DNA of 64,000 bases, from NCBI RefSeq assembly GCF_009908315.1, contig NZ_JAAATW010000004.1, forward strand, positions 186,001 through 250,000. Direction: 5' to 3'. Position 1 is the first letter of the stretch. Each line of letters begins with the position of its first letter. Position numbers and translations under genes: made by a program. Origin of the DNA: Paragemmobacter ruber (GTDB lineage Bacteria > Pseudomonadota > Alphaproteobacteria > Rhodobacterales > Rhodobacteraceae). Below are positions 8,718 to 18,284 of this stretch, in pieces. The notes below the pieces were generated by a model. It was not told the DNA's origin. It searched no databases and saw nothing but the letters and a program-made list of their open reading frames with translations.

Positions 8718-9548
8718 ATGAAGACCGTATCGGAAAGTCGGGCCTTTGGCGGGGTGCAGGGGGTGTATACGCATCCGTCGGGGACCTGCGATTGCGACAT
8801 GACCTTCGGGCTGTTCCTGCCCGAACAGGCCGAGGACGGGCCGGTTCCGCTGTTGTGGTTCCTGTCTGGGCTGACCTGCACGCATGAGAATGCGATGGTG
8901 AAATCGGGGGCGCAGCGCTGGGCCGCCGAGGCAGGCATCGCGCTGGTGTTTCCCGATACCTCGCCGCGCGGGGAGGCTGTGCCGAATGATCCGGCCTATG
9001 ATCTGGGGCAGGGGGCGGGGTTCTATGTGAACGCGTCGCAGGAGCCTTGGGCGCAGCATTTCCAGATGTGGGATTACATCACGGATGAATTGCCGAATGT
9101 GCTGTTTTCGGCCTTTCCCTTGGCCGAGGCCGCGCAGGCGATCACGGGCCATTCGATGGGCGGGCATGGTGCCTTGACCATCGCGATGAGCTTTCCGGGG
9201 CGGTTCCGGTCGGTGTCGGCCTTTGCGCCGATTGCCAATCCGGTGGCGAGCGATTGGGGGCGCAAGCAGTTCACCGCCTATCTGGGGGCGGATGAGGCGG
9301 CCTGGGCAGGCTATGACGCCACGCTGATGATGCGGCGCTACGGCTTTGACGGGCCGATGCTGGTGGATCAGGGAACGAAGGACCAGTTCCTGGACCTTCT
9401 GAAGCCCGAGGCGCTGGCCGAGGCGATGGCGGCGCGGCGGCAGGGCGGCGCGTTCCGCATGCAGAAGGGCTATGACCACAGCTATTTCTTCGTCTCCACC
9501 TTCATGGAGGAACATGTGGCCTTTCACGCGCAGGCGCTGCAGGGCTGA
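8718..9548 (+). CDS. fghA: S-formylglutathione hydrolase
   Basis: A 276-residue cytoplasmic esterase that hydrolyses S-formylglutathione to formate and glutathione, the second step of GSH-dependent formaldehyde oxidation. The alpha/beta-hydrolase triad is intact: Ser146 in GHSMGGHGA, Asp222 in QGTKDQF and His254 in GYDHSYFF. The conserved [15 protein letters not shown] block, which forms the oxyanion region, is present. ATG 8718 follows GAGGTGAGCG. The partner dehydrogenase frmA lies about 33 kb away at 42451-43587 rather than next to it. A YaiI-type gene follows after 2 bases. Confidence 0.95.
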   Translation: MKTVSESRAFGGVQGVYTHPSGTCDCDMTFGLFLPEQAEDGPVPLLWFLSGLTCTHENAMVKSGAQRWAAEAGIALVFPDTSPRGEAVPNDPAYDLGQGAGFYVNASQEPWAQHFQMWDYITDELPNVLFSAFPLAEAAQAITGHSMGGHGALTIAMSFPGRFRSVSAFAPIANPVASDWGRKQFTAYLGADEAAWAGYDATLMMRRYGFDGPMLVDQGTKDQFLDLLKPEALAEAMAARRQGGAFRMQKGYDHSYFFVSTFMEEHVAFHAQALQG

Positions 9549-9550
9549 GG

Positions 9551-10006
9551 ATGGCGCGGCTGTTCGTGGATGCCGATGCCTGCCCCGTGAAGGAGGAATG
9601 CGAGCGCGTGGCAGTGCGGCATCGGGTGCGGATGATCGTGGTGTCGAATGGCGGGATCCGGCCCAGTGCCAATCCGTTGGTGGAGAGCGTGTTCGTGGCA
9701 TCGGGGCCGGATGAGGCGGACAAGTGGATTGCCGAACAGGCCGGGCCGGGCGATGTGGTGGTGACGGGGGATATCCCCTTGGCCGCGAAGGTGATCGCGG
9801 GGGGCGCGGTGGTGGTGAAGTACAATGGCGAGGTGTTGACCGACCGCAACATCGGCAATGTGCTGGCCACGCGCGACCTGATGGCGGACCTTCGCAGCGC
9901 GGACCCGTTCCGTCAGGGGGGCGGGCGGCCCTTTTCCAAGGCGGATCGGTCGCGCTTCCTTGAGGCGTTGGAGCGGGTGATGCGGGGCGCGGCGGCGGGC
10001 GGGTGA
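9551..10006 (+). CDS. YaiI/UPF0178 (DUF188) family protein
   Basis: A 151-residue member of the UPF0178 family related to PIN-like folds. Hallmarks are the N-terminal [24 protein letters not shown], the acidic run [24 protein letters not shown] and the C-terminal [20 protein letters not shown]. The clustered aspartates resemble a nuclease metal site, but no activity is established for the family. It starts 2 bases after the fghA stop and is followed by a DMT transporter, in a plus-strand run of five genes. Confidence 0.9.
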   Translation: MARLFVDADACPVKEECERVAVRHRVRMIVVSNGGIRPSANPLVESVFVASGPDEADKWIAEQAGPGDVVVTGDIPLAAKVIAGGAVVVKYNGEVLTDRNIGNVLATRDLMADLRSADPFRQGGGRPFSKADRSRFLEALERVMRGAAAGG

Positions 10007-10072
10007 TCTGCGCCATGCGATGTCGCGGGGGGGACAGATTTCGCCTTCGCCCGGGCGTTTGCTGACCCCATC

Positions 10073-11041
10073 ATGACCGAGATTTCGACCCGGGCCACGC
10101 TGACCGGTATTCTTCTGGCGATCGGTGGCAGCGCGATGCTGTCGATCAATGACGTGGCGATCAAGTTCCTGTCGGGGGATTATGCCCTGCATCAGGTGAT
10201 CCTGATCCGGGCGGGGATCGGGATGATCTTCCTGTTGGGATTGATGCAGGTATCGGGGACAGGGTTCCGCCAGATCCTGACGCGGCGGGGGTGGGATCAT
10301 CTGATCCGGGTCGGGTTCGTGATGATTTCGAACGTGTGCTATTTCCTCGGGCTGGCGGCGCTGCCCTTGGCGGATGCGGTGGCGATTGCCTTCATCTCGC
10401 CCCTGCTGGTGACGCTGCTTTCGGTGGTGGTGCTGGGCGAGGCGGTGGGGCCGCGGCGCTGGGCGGCGGTGGCGGTGGGGATGCTGGGCGTGGTGGTGAT
10501 GCTGCGCCCGGGTGACGGGGTGATCCAGCCGGCGGCGATCCTCGTGCTGATATCGGCCTTTTGCTATGCGTCGAGCCACATGATGACGCGGCGGATGCGG
10601 GCCACGGAAAGCGCGATGACGCTGTCCTTCTATGTGCAATGCGGGTTCATCGTGGTGTCCACGACCATGGGGCTGGTGGTGGGGGATGGGCATATGGCCG
10701 GATCGGGGGATGCGTCGCTGGCCTTTCTGTTCCGGCCTTGGGTCTGGCCGCCAGTGGCGGATTGGCCCTGGTTCCTGGCCACCGGGCTGTCGGTGGCGAT
10801 CGGGGGATTGATGGTGAGCCAGGCCTATCGCACGCTGGAGGCGGCGCTGGTCGCGCCGTTCGAATATACGGCGATGCCGCTGGCGATCCTCTGGGGGGCG
10901 GTGATCTTTGGCACGCTGCCGGACCTGACGGCAGGCATCGGCATTGCGCTGATCTGCGGGGCGGGGCTTTACACGCTGTGGCGCGAGACGGTGCGCCGGA
11001 AGAAGGATGTGACGGGTGATCCCAGAGGCAGTGGTCTTTGA
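10073..11041 (+). CDS. DMT-superfamily (EamA) inner-membrane transporter
   Basis: A 322-residue protein with about ten hydrophobic helices arranged as two EamA repeats (residues 10-145 and 160-300). It shows the usual EamA features: a small-residue first helix (LLAIGGSAMLSINDVAIKFL), LPLADAVAIAFISPLLVTLL and, in the second repeat, APFEYTAMPLAILWG. Such proteins export or exchange small metabolites; the substrate is unknown. The C-terminus is basic and cytoplasmic (VRRKKDVTGDPRG). The downstream HAD gene starts inside its last 26 bases, implying translational coupling. Confidence 0.9.
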   Translation: MTEISTRATLTGILLAIGGSAMLSINDVAIKFLSGDYALHQVILIRAGIGMIFLLGLMQVSGTGFRQILTRRGWDHLIRVGFVMISNVCYFLGLAALPLADAVAIAFISPLLVTLLSVVVLGEAVGPRRWAAVAVGMLGVVVMLRPGDGVIQPAAILVLISAFCYASSHMMTRRMRATESAMTLSFYVQCGFIVVSTTMGLVVGDGHMAGSGDASLAFLFRPWVWPPVADWPWFLATGLSVAIGGLMVSQAYRTLEAALVAPFEYTAMPLAILWGAVIFGTLPDLTAGIGIALICGAGLYTLWRETVRRKKDVTGDPRGSGL

Positions 11042-11639
11042 CATCGGAAATGTGCTGCTGGAATGGCAGCCCGAGCGGTTCTATGACCGCGAGATCGGCG
11101 CCGCGCGGCGGGCGCGGCTGTTTGCCGAGGTCGATCTGGTGGGGATGAACGAGGGTGTCGATCTGGGTGCGCCCTTTGCCGCATCGGTGGAGGCGCTGGC
11201 CGTGGCGCATCCTGACTGGGCGCCCGAGATCCGCATGTGGCGCGAGCGTTGGTTCGAGATCGCGCATCCGCCGATCGAGGGGTCGATCCGGTTGCTGCGT
11301 GCCTTGCGGGCCAAGGGGGTGCCGGTGCTGGCGCTGACGAATTTCGGGGTGGAGACCTTTGATGCGGCGGTGGCGCGGCTGCCCTTTCTGGCCGAGTTCG
11401 ACCGCGCTTGGGTTTCGGGCCGGATGGGGGTGATGAAGCCCGATCCCGCGATCTATGCCGCGCTGGAGGCCGAAAGTGGTGTTGCGCCCGGGCGGCTGAT
11501 CTTTACCGATGACCGGGCCGAGAACATCGCGGCAGCGGCGGCGCGGGGCTGGCAGACCCATCTGTTCGAGGGATGGGAAGGCTGGGCAGCGCGTCTGGTT
11601 GCGGTGGGGCTGTTGGACAAGGGGGAGGCGGGGCTGTGA
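11016..11639 (+). CDS. HAD-superfamily phosphatase (YihX-like)
   Basis: A 207-residue haloacid-dehalogenase hydrolase. Motif I reads AVVFDIGNVLLEW, with Gly where most HADs have the second Asp; the sugar-phosphatase YihX branch has the same DxGN form. Motif II is LALTNFG, motif III is the Lys of MGVMKPDPAIY, and motif IV is FTDDRAENI. It probably dephosphorylates a small cytoplasmic metabolite. The start is GTG 11016, inside the DMT transporter gene; it ends in a 4-base GTGA overlap with the next gene. Confidence 0.88.
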   Translation: MIPEAVVFDIGNVLLEWQPERFYDREIGAARRARLFAEVDLVGMNEGVDLGAPFAASVEALAVAHPDWAPEIRMWRERWFEIAHPPIEGSIRLLRALRAKGVPVLALTNFGVETFDAAVARLPFLAEFDRAWVSGRMGVMKPDPAIYAALEAESGVAPGRLIFTDDRAENIAAAAARGWQTHLFEGWEGWAARLVAVGLLDKGEAGL

Positions 11640-12535
11640 GCGTGGATTTCGTGCCCTTCGAGGCAGAGCGGTTCTTGGATTGGAAGGGGCTTTTGGCGGC
11701 CTTTGCGGCGGGGCATCGCCGACCCAAGCCCGACATCAAGGATCTGTTCGTATATCGCGGAGGGGATACGATCCTTGACCGGGCGACATGGATTGATGGC
11801 TTGGGCGCGCTGGTAAAGGTGGCGACGGTGGTGCCGGGCAATGTGGCGCGGGGCAAGCCCACGGTGAACGGGGCCGTGACGCTGTTTGATGATGTGACGG
11901 GCGAGTTGACGGGGTTGGTGGATTTCCACCTTGTCACCAAGTGGAAGACGGCGGGCGACAGCCTGTATGCCGCATCGCGGCTGGTGCGGCCGGGGGCGCG
12001 GCGCTTTCTGCTGGTGGGGGCGGGGAAGGTGGCGCAATCCATGGTCGAGGCCTATGGGGCGCTGTTCCCGGAGGCGGAATTCACCGTCTGGAGCCGGTCG
12101 CGCGACAGCGCGGCGGCGATGGGCCTGCCGGTGGCAGATGATCTGGAGGCGGCGGTGCGGGCGGCGGATGTGATCTGCACCGCGACGATGGCGACGGCGC
12201 CGCTGATCAAGGGGGAATGGCTGCAACCGGGGCAGCATCTGGATCTGATTGGCGCCTACAAGCCGGGGATGCGCGAGGTGGATGATGCGGCGATGGCGCG
12301 GGCGCGGATCTTTGTCGATGCGCGGGCGACGACGATCCATCACATCGGCGAATTGATCGACCCGCTCGCATCCGGCGCGATCCGCGAGGCGGATATCGTG
12401 GCGGATTACTATGATGATCCGGCGCTGTTTGCGCGCCGGTCGGAGGCGGAAATCACCATCGCCAAGAATGGCGGTGGGGCGCATCTCGACCTGATGACGG
12501 CGCTTTACATCCAGAAGGCGTGGGCGGGGCGCTAG
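11636..12535 (+). CDS. Ornithine cyclodeaminase/mu-crystallin family protein
   Basis: A 299-residue NAD(P)-dependent enzyme of the OCD/mu-crystallin family. Visible features are the substrate-side KVATVVPGNVARGKPTVNG, the lysine of DFHLVTKWKTAGDSLYA, the nucleotide-binding FLLVGAGKVAQSMVEAY and the conserved HLDLIGAYKPGMREVDD. Family members act as ornithine cyclodeaminase, alanine or ketimine dehydrogenases, so the substrate is not fixed. The start is GTG 11636, which overlaps the HAD stop (GTGA) and follows a GGGGGAGG ribosome site. It is the last gene of the plus-strand run. Confidence 0.88.
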   Translation: MSVDFVPFEAERFLDWKGLLAAFAAGHRRPKPDIKDLFVYRGGDTILDRATWIDGLGALVKVATVVPGNVARGKPTVNGAVTLFDDVTGELTGLVDFHLVTKWKTAGDSLYAASRLVRPGARRFLLVGAGKVAQSMVEAYGALFPEAEFTVWSRSRDSAAAMGLPVADDLEAAVRAADVICTATMATAPLIKGEWLQPGQHLDLIGAYKPGMREVDDAAMARARIFVDARATTIHHIGELIDPLASGAIREADIVADYYDDPALFARRSEAEITIAKNGGGAHLDLMTALYIQKAWAGR

Positions 12536-12577
12536 GGGGGTGCAGGGGGGGCCGTTGCCCCCCCGCCCGTTGCCGGA

Positions 12578-15169
12578 TCAGGGCAGCGGCTGGAAGGATA
12601 GCGCGGCGCCGCCCAGATCGCGGAAGACGCGCTGGCGGCAGGACAGGACGATGATCTGCTGATCCCGCGCTTCGGCGTGCAGCGCATCGAAGATGCGTTC
12701 GATCCGGTCGTCATCGGTATAGACCAGCGCATCGTCGAAGATCACCGGGGCGTGCTGGCCGCCCCGCGCAAGAAGCCGCGCAAAGGCAAGGCGGACGAGC
12801 AGCGCCACCTGCTCCTGCGTGCCGCCGGACAGGGTGGAGAGGTCTTCTTCCTGCCCGTCGCGGATCAGGGCGCTGGGCAGCAGGCTTTCGCCATCGAAGC
12901 GCAGTTCCGCATCTGGCCAGAGCACGCGCAGAAGCGGGTGCAACTCCGCAAGGACGGGGGCGAAATAGCGATCGCGCGCCTCGTTCCGGGCGGTTTCCAG
13001 CGCCTGCATCAAGTCTTGCAGGGTGGCCACCTCGAATTGCAGAAGCGCCACCCTGTCCTGCGCGGCTTGCAAGCGGGCGGTGGTGTCGGCCAGTTCCTCC
13101 ATCACGCCTTCGCCCGCGCGCAGGGCAATTTCGGCATCCAGCCCTGCGCGTTCGGTTTCCAGCGCCTGCATGTCCCGGCGGGCCTGTTCGACGATGGATT
13201 GCGCGCGGGCCAGCGCGGCGGCGGCGGCCGAAAGGTCGGGGGCGGCCTCGGTCAGGCGGGCCAGCGTGGCGGCGTGGGCGTCGCGGGCGGTGCGGGCGGC
13301 GGCGAGGGCGGCGGTCAGGTCCGCTTCGGATGTGGCGAGCGCGGCGAGCGCGGTGGTCGCCTGCATCAGGGCGGTCTCGGCGCTTTCGGCCTTTGTGACG
13401 GCGCGGATGTCGGCTTCGCGCAGGGCGGTGGCCTGCTGCTGCGCGGCGGCAAGGGCCGCCTCTGCCCGGCTCTGGGCCAGCGCGGCCGCTTCGGCGGTGG
13501 CCTGCGCGTCGGCCAGACTGGGCAGATCGGGGTGGTCGGCGGGCGGCGCGGGCAAGGTTTCAAGATCGGCCTGCAGGGCGGCGAGGCCCTGCGGGGCAAG
13601 GCTTGCCAGCGCGCGGTCAAGGTCGGCCAGCGCCGTGGCGGCCTCGGCCCGGGCTGCGGCTGCCGCGCGGGCCTGGCCCGGATCGGGCTGGCCCAGCCGC
13701 GCGAGGGCGGCGGTCAGCGCGGCCTCGGCCCGGTCGAGCGCGCTGTGGTCCGCGCCTGCGCCGGGGGTCACGGTCAGCGCGCCGAAACCGGGCAGGGTGA
13801 AGCGGGTTTCGCCGTGGATGGGGCGGGGGCCATCGGGGATGGGGGTGCCGTCCTGCAGGGCGCGGGCCGGGCCATCGGGGTGAAAGGTCAGGTGTGGGGC
13901 GCTGCGGTCGCGCAGGGCGCGCTGGACCTGCACCTCTTGCGACAGGGTGTCGAGGGTGGCGATGTCGGGCGCGGTGGGGCCGGTTGCGGCCGCGCGGGCA
14001 AGGGCGGTGCGCTGGTCGGTCAGGTTGCGTGCCTCGGTCAGGCGGCGGGTCAGATCGGCGCGGCGGGCGGCGGCGGCGCGGGCGGCTTCGGCCCGCAGGG
14101 CCGCGGTGTGGCGCAGATCGGCCGCGTGGCGTGCGGCCTGTGCCGTAGCGCAGGCCGCGCGCAGGGGTGCAAGCCCGGCCTCGGCCTGCGCGGCGGCGGC
14201 GCGGGCGGCGGTGGCCTGCGCCTGCGCCCCGGCCTGCGCGGCCTGCGCGCTGTCGCGTGCGGCGCGGGCGCGGTGCAGGGCGGCCAGGCGGTCGGTCAGG
14301 GTGGCAATTTGCAGATCGGCGGCCTGCAGGGCGGCGGTCGCGGCGGCAAGGCTGTCGGCATGGCGGCGTGCGGCGTCATGCCTTTGGGTGGCCTCGGCCA
14401 GCCGCGACTGGCGGGTGGCTGCGGCATCGGGCGCGGCAAGATCGGACAGGAGGCGCCGAACCTCGCGCCGCCTTGCGAGGGCGCGGTCAAGCTGGGCGGT
14501 GGTGGCCTGAAGGGTGGCCTGCCGGGTGGCCAGCGCGTCAAGTTCGGCCAGCGCGGTGGCGAGGGGGCCGCCCTTGGCGGGTTTGCCCGTGGCGGCGGTG
14601 ACATAGTGGCCGAGGTCTTCGCGCGTGCGGGCGATGGCGTGATCCATGCGGCGACCGCCGGTCAGCGCCTCTACCTCGCCGGTGACGGAGGTGAGCAGGC
14701 TGCGGCGGGCCTCCCTTGCCATGTCGCGTTCGCGGCCATTGTCGCCGTCCAGCCGGGTGAGGCCTTGGCGCACCCAGAGCAGGCCCGCCGGGCCGCTGTC
14801 CTGCCCGGACTGGACAAGGCGGGCGAGGAAGGCCTCTGCCTCGTCGGCCTGCGCGATCAGGCGGCCGTCGCGATGGATGCTGGCGGCGGGTTTCGACAGC
14901 CAGCGCTTTTCGATGCGATGGCGGCCGTCGGGCAGGTCGATCTCGACCGCGACCATCGGGCTGCCGCCGACATGGGGGCGGAGCGAAATCACCTCTTTGC
15001 CCTTGGAGCGGTGGGGCTGGAAGAACAGCGCCTGCAGCGCATCGAAGAGGGTGGATTTGCCGCTTTCGTTCGGGGCGGAGAGGACGTTGAGGCCGGGGCC
15101 GATGGGGGCGATGCGGACCGGCGCGGTGAAGCGGCGGATGTCGGAGAGTTCGATGGAGACGAGCCTCAT
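12578..15169 (-). CDS. YhaN-like SMC/AAA ATPase, partner of a Mre11-type nuclease
   Basis: An 863-residue Rad50/SbcC-like ATPase. The N-terminal ATP-binding lobe carries Walker A (NVLSAPNESGKSTLFDALQA, about 28-47). Residues 200-700 are long alanine-rich coiled coil. The C-terminal lobe has the ABC signature LSGGTQEQVALLVRLAFARL and Walker B PVIFDDALVY. No CxxC zinc hook is present in the coil, which separates it from true SbcC/Rad50 and points to the YhaN type. It overlaps the nuclease gene by 4 bases, so the two probably form a stoichiometric DNA-processing complex, as known for SbcCD. Confidence 0.88.
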   Translation of the reverse strand: MRLVSIELSDIRRFTAPVRIAPIGPGLNVLSAPNESGKSTLFDALQALFFQPHRSKGKEVISLRPHVGGSPMVAVEIDLPDGRHRIEKRWLSKPAASIHRDGRLIAQADEAEAFLARLVQSGQDSGPAGLLWVRQGLTRLDGDNGRERDMAREARRSLLTSVTGEVEALTGGRRMDHAIARTREDLGHYVTAATGKPAKGGPLATALAELDALATRQATLQATTAQLDRALARRREVRRLLSDLAAPDAAATRQSRLAEATQRHDAARRHADSLAAATAALQAADLQIATLTDRLAALHRARAARDSAQAAQAGAQAQATAARAAAAQAEAGLAPLRAACATAQAARHAADLRHTAALRAEAARAAAARRADLTRRLTEARNLTDQRTALARAAATGPTAPDIATLDTLSQEVQVQRALRDRSAPHLTFHPDGPARALQDGTPIPDGPRPIHGETRFTLPGFGALTVTPGAGADHSALDRAEAALTAALARLGQPDPGQARAAAAARAEAATALADLDRALASLAPQGLAALQADLETLPAPPADHPDLPSLADAQATAEAAALAQSRAEAALAAAQQQATALREADIRAVTKAESAETALMQATTALAALATSEADLTAALAAARTARDAHAATLARLTEAAPDLSAAAAALARAQSIVEQARRDMQALETERAGLDAEIALRAGEGVMEELADTTARLQAAQDRVALLQFEVATLQDLMQALETARNEARDRYFAPVLAELHPLLRVLWPDAELRFDGESLLPSALIRDGQEEDLSTLSGGTQEQVALLVRLAFARLLARGGQHAPVIFDDALVYTDDDRIERIFDALHAEARDQQIIVLSCRQRVFRDLGGAALSFQPLP

Positions 15170-16338
15170 GTCCGGGCCTCGGACAGGTAGGCGTAAAGCC
15201 GGTTCAGCGCGGCGGCGGCCGTGCGCCGGGCGTCGGGCGGCAGGGCGGCATCCGTGGCGCGGGCGTGCAGGCGTTCGGCGGCAAGGCGCAGGGCGCCGGC
15301 CTGATCAATGTGGTCGAGATCGGCGGCCTCCACCTCGGTCGCCAGAGCGGCGAGATCGAGCGCGAGGAAGGCGAAGTCGGCCTGCGCTGCCTGTGCGGCC
15401 TGTTCCAGCGCGGCGCGGGCGGCAAGGGTGGCGCGGCCTGTGGCCCGCAGGCGGATGAGGTGGTCGCGCCGGGCGGCGCGGTCGGGCGGCAAGAGGCGGG
15501 CCAGCGCGGCGGCGGCATCCTCGCCCGGGATCAGGGGAAGCGGCAGGTCGGACCAGTGGAAGCGCCCGGTCGGGATCAGCTGCACCTCGGGCGGTGCGCC
15601 CGGGGCGGGCAGCGTCACGGCGAGGCAGGACCCGCGCCCGTCATGGGTGAAGGCATCCCGTTCCGGCGTGCCGGCGTACCAGGTGCGGTCGCCCACCCGC
15701 AGATGGCCGTGCCAATCCCCCAGCGCAAGGTAATCAAGCCGCGCCGTCGCGGCGCGGTCGGGCGGGATGATGGCATCGGCATTGTGGGCGTCCTCGCTGA
15801 AGGATTGGATCGCGCCATGGGCCAGCCCGATGCGGAAGGCCTGTGGATCGGTGGGTGTGCTGGACATGGCGGTGGTGAGGTCGCGCCCGGGATAGCGGCG
15901 GGGCAGGGGTGCGGGCAGCAGGACAGCACCCGGCGCGATCTCGACCGGGGCGGGATCGGTCAGCGGGTGGACGTTCGGCGGGGCCTGTTCGCAGAGCCGG
16001 GACCAGAGCGCCTCGGCCGCCAGACTGTCGTGGTTGCCGGGCAGGAGCCACCAGTGCAGCGCGGGATCGGCGCCCATGGCGAGAAGCGCCTGCCGCCAGA
16101 CCGGATCGGTCGGGGTTTCGCTGTCGAATGTGTCGCCCGCCAGCAGGATGTGATGCGCGCCGGTCCTGCGGGCGGCATCGGCAAGGCGGTGCAGGCTGTC
16201 ATGACGCGCCTCAATCAGGCGCCCGCGCAGGTCTTCCGGCAGGGTGCCGAAGCGGCGGCCCAGATGCAGATCGGCGGAATGGATGAAGCGGAAGGATGAC
16301 ACGGGATAAAGGGATGGTCCGAAAAGCGCGGGTCGCAC
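15166..16338 (-). CDS. YhaO/SbcD-like DNA repair metallophosphoesterase
   Basis: A Mre11-type nuclease subunit of up to 390 residues. Phosphoesterase motifs occur in order: FIHSADLHLGRRF, LLAGDTFDSE, LLPGNHDSLAAE, GLAHG and YLALGDWHGH. The C-terminal 120 residues are helical and probably cap or dock onto the ATPase. GTG 16338 gives the longest form. GTG 16302 would start the protein at SSFRFIHSADLHLG, closer to family N-termini; neither has a clear ribosome site. Genes for nuclease and ATPase overlap by 4 bases in the order nuclease then ATPase. dctB is divergent. Confidence 0.88.
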   Translation of the reverse strand: MRPALFGPSLYPVSSFRFIHSADLHLGRRFGTLPEDLRGRLIEARHDSLHRLADAARRTGAHHILLAGDTFDSETPTDPVWRQALLAMGADPALHWWLLPGNHDSLAAEALWSRLCEQAPPNVHPLTDPAPVEIAPGAVLLPAPLPRRYPGRDLTTAMSSTPTDPQAFRIGLAHGAIQSFSEDAHNADAIIPPDRAATARLDYLALGDWHGHLRVGDRTWYAGTPERDAFTHDGRGSCLAVTLPAPGAPPEVQLIPTGRFHWSDLPLPLIPGEDAAAALARLLPPDRAARRDHLIRLRATGRATLAARAALEQAAQAAQADFAFLALDLAALATEVEAADLDHIDQAGALRLAAERLHARATDAALPPDARRTAAAALNRLYAYLSEART

Positions 16339-16448
16339 CAGCCTAGCAGACTTCGCGCGGCAGGAAAGGGGCGCGGGGGGAGGGTGCAGGGACGGCTATA
16401 CAGACCGCGCCCTTGGTTTATGATCGGCCTGAGGGGAGCGGGGGTGGC

Positions 16449-18284
16449 ATGAGCCAGCGGGGAAGACGGTTCTTTTGGGCGGTGCTGGTCGGGCTGGTCT
16501 GTCTTGGCCTGACGCTGGCTGTCGCGCGGGTGGCGACGCGGGGCTATCTGTCCGAGGCGCAGGCCCGGGCGGAAAGCACGCTGCGGCAGACGGCGAACGC
16601 GCTGGAAGGGCATCTGCGCCGCTTCGAGGCGCTGCCCGAATTGCTGGCCGATGCGCCCGAGATGCGGGATCTGGTCACGCAGCCGGAGGATCCGGCGCGG
16701 CGGATGGCGATGAACCGCTGGCTGAAGGCCAAGAACGGGGTGGTGCAGTCGTCGGACCTGTATGTGATGGATTTGGCGGGCGATACGCTGGCGGCGTCGA
16801 ATTATGACCGGGCTGACAGCTTCGTCGGCCAGAACTTTGCCTATCGGCCCTATTTCCTCGATGCGGCGGCGGGCGGGAAGGGGCGGTTCTTCGCGCTGGG
16901 GACGACATCGGGGGTGCGGGGCTATTACTTTGGCGCGCCCATCCGCGACGCGCAGGGGCAGGTGGCCGGGGTGGTGGCGCTGAAGATCGGGATCGACGAT
17001 ATCGAGGCCAGTTGGCGGACGTGGGAATACCGCATCATCGTGAGCGACCCCGAAGGGATCATCTTCATGTCCACCGATCCCGGATGGCGGTATCGCGGTC
17101 TGTTGCCGCTGACCGAGGCGCGGTTGGCGCGGACCGAAGCCTCGCGCCGCTATGCCGAGGTGCGTCTGGAGGAGTTGGAGGTGCAGCGCGGCAACGAGGC
17201 GGGGTTTGACCTGATGCGCCTTGTCGCCGAGGACGGGCGCGAGCATGAGTATCTGGCCACGGCGCAGGATATGCCGGGGGCAGGCTGGACCGTGCATGTG
17301 CTGCTGGATACGGCATCGCTGCGGGCGCAGGCGCGGCTGGCGGTGGCGGCTTTCGTGCTGCTGTTGGCGGTGGCGCTGTCGCTGGCGGTGGTGGTGGTGC
17401 AGCGTCGGGCGCGGCTGGCGGAACGGATCGCGATGCAGGCGGCGGCGCAGGTGGAACTGGAGCGGCAGGTGCAGGAGCGGACCGCCGATCTGATGCGGGT
17501 GAACCGGCAGATCGAGATGGAGGTGGCCGAGCGGCGGTTGACAGAGCAGGAGTTGCGCCAGACGCAGGCCGATCTGGTGCAGGCGGGCAAGCTGGCGGCG
17601 CTGGGGCAGATGTCGGCGGCGCTGAGCCATGAGATCAACCAGCCGCTCGCGGCGGCGCGCAACTATGCCGACAGCGCGGCCTTGCTGATCGAGCGTGGGG
17701 ATGGGGCGCGGGCGCGCGACAATATCGGGCAGATCCTTGCGCTGATCGACCGGATGGCCGCCATTGCCCGGCACCTGCGCCATGTGGCGCGCAAGCCGGA
17801 CGAGGTGCTGAAGGTGCTGTCGCTGCCTGCCGTGCTGGACGAGGCGATGGTGGTGGCAGGCGCGCGGCTTGAGGCGGCGGGGGTGGAGGTGGTGGCCGAT
17901 CTGCCCGCCAGCCTGCCGCCCGTGAAGGGCGGGCCGGTGCGGTTGCAGCAGGTGCTGGTCAATGTGCTGTCGAATGCGGCGGATGCGATGGAAGGGGCGG
18001 CGCTGCGGCGCATCGAGGTTTCCGCGCGCGAGGATGGGGGCCGTGTGATCCTGTCGGTGCGCGATCACGGGCCGGGGGTGCCGCCCGCGATTGCCGACCG
18101 GATCTTCGATCCCTTCTTCACCACCAAGACGGTGGGCGCCGGGCTGGGGCTGGGGCTTTCGATCAGCTATAATATCATGAAGGATTTCAGCGGCGATCTG
18201 CGTGTCGCCAATCATCCCGAGGGTGGCGCGGTGTTCGACATCGTGCTGCAGGCCGCGACCGCGGGGCAACTGGCGGCGGAATGA
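16449..18284 (+). CDS. dctB: C4-dicarboxylate-type sensor histidine kinase
   Basis: A 611-residue membrane sensor kinase of the DctB type. Helix 1 spans about 10-28, a double-PDC periplasmic sensor domain 30-297, helix 2 298-317, and a cytoplasmic coiled coil 320-380. The phospho-accepting His394 is in ALSHEINQPLAAARNYAD, the N box in QVLVNVLSNAADAM, and the G box in GAGLGLGLSISYNIMKD. The ligand is presumably a carboxylate. The next genes encode its regulator (4-base ATGA overlap) and a tripartite tricarboxylate transporter. That context suggests the sensed molecule is the TctCBA substrate and not necessarily a C4-dicarboxylate. ATG 16449 follows a G-rich ribosome site. Confidence 0.9.
   Translation: MSQRGRRFFWAVLVGLVCLGLTLAVARVATRGYLSEAQARAESTLRQTANALEGHLRRFEALPELLADAPEMRDLVTQPEDPARRMAMNRWLKAKNGVVQSSDLYVMDLAGDTLAASNYDRADSFVGQNFAYRPYFLDAAAGGKGRFFALGTTSGVRGYYFGAPIRDAQGQVAGVVALKIGIDDIEASWRTWEYRIIVSDPEGIIFMSTDPGWRYRGLLPLTEARLARTEASRRYAEVRLEELEVQRGNEAGFDLMRLVAEDGREHEYLATAQDMPGAGWTVHVLLDTASLRAQARLAVAAFVLLLAVALSLAVVVVQRRARLAERIAMQAAAQVELERQVQERTADLMRVNRQIEMEVAERRLTEQELRQTQADLVQAGKLAALGQMSAALSHEINQPLAAARNYADSAALLIERGDGARARDNIGQILALIDRMAAIARHLRHVARKPDEVLKVLSLPAVLDEAMVVAGARLEAAGVEVVADLPASLPPVKGGPVRLQQVLVNVLSNAADAMEGAALRRIEVSAREDGGRVILSVRDHGPGVPPAIADRIFDPFFTTKTVGAGLGLGLSISYNIMKDFSGDLRVANHPEGGAVFDIVLQAATAGQLAAE

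Noticed and set aside
12578-15169. Canonical SbcC with a zinc hook
   Set aside because: The coiled-coil region contains no Cys-x-x-Cys pair.
12677-15190. An 837-residue plus-strand open frame opposite the YhaN-like ATPase
   Set aside because: Its translation is Gly/Arg-rich low complexity with no motif. The minus strand carries clear Walker and signature motifs, so this is a shadow caused by high GC.
16215-18269. A 684-residue minus-strand open frame opposite dctB
   Set aside because: The product is His/Arg/Pro-rich with no domain, while dctB on the other strand has intact kinase motifs.
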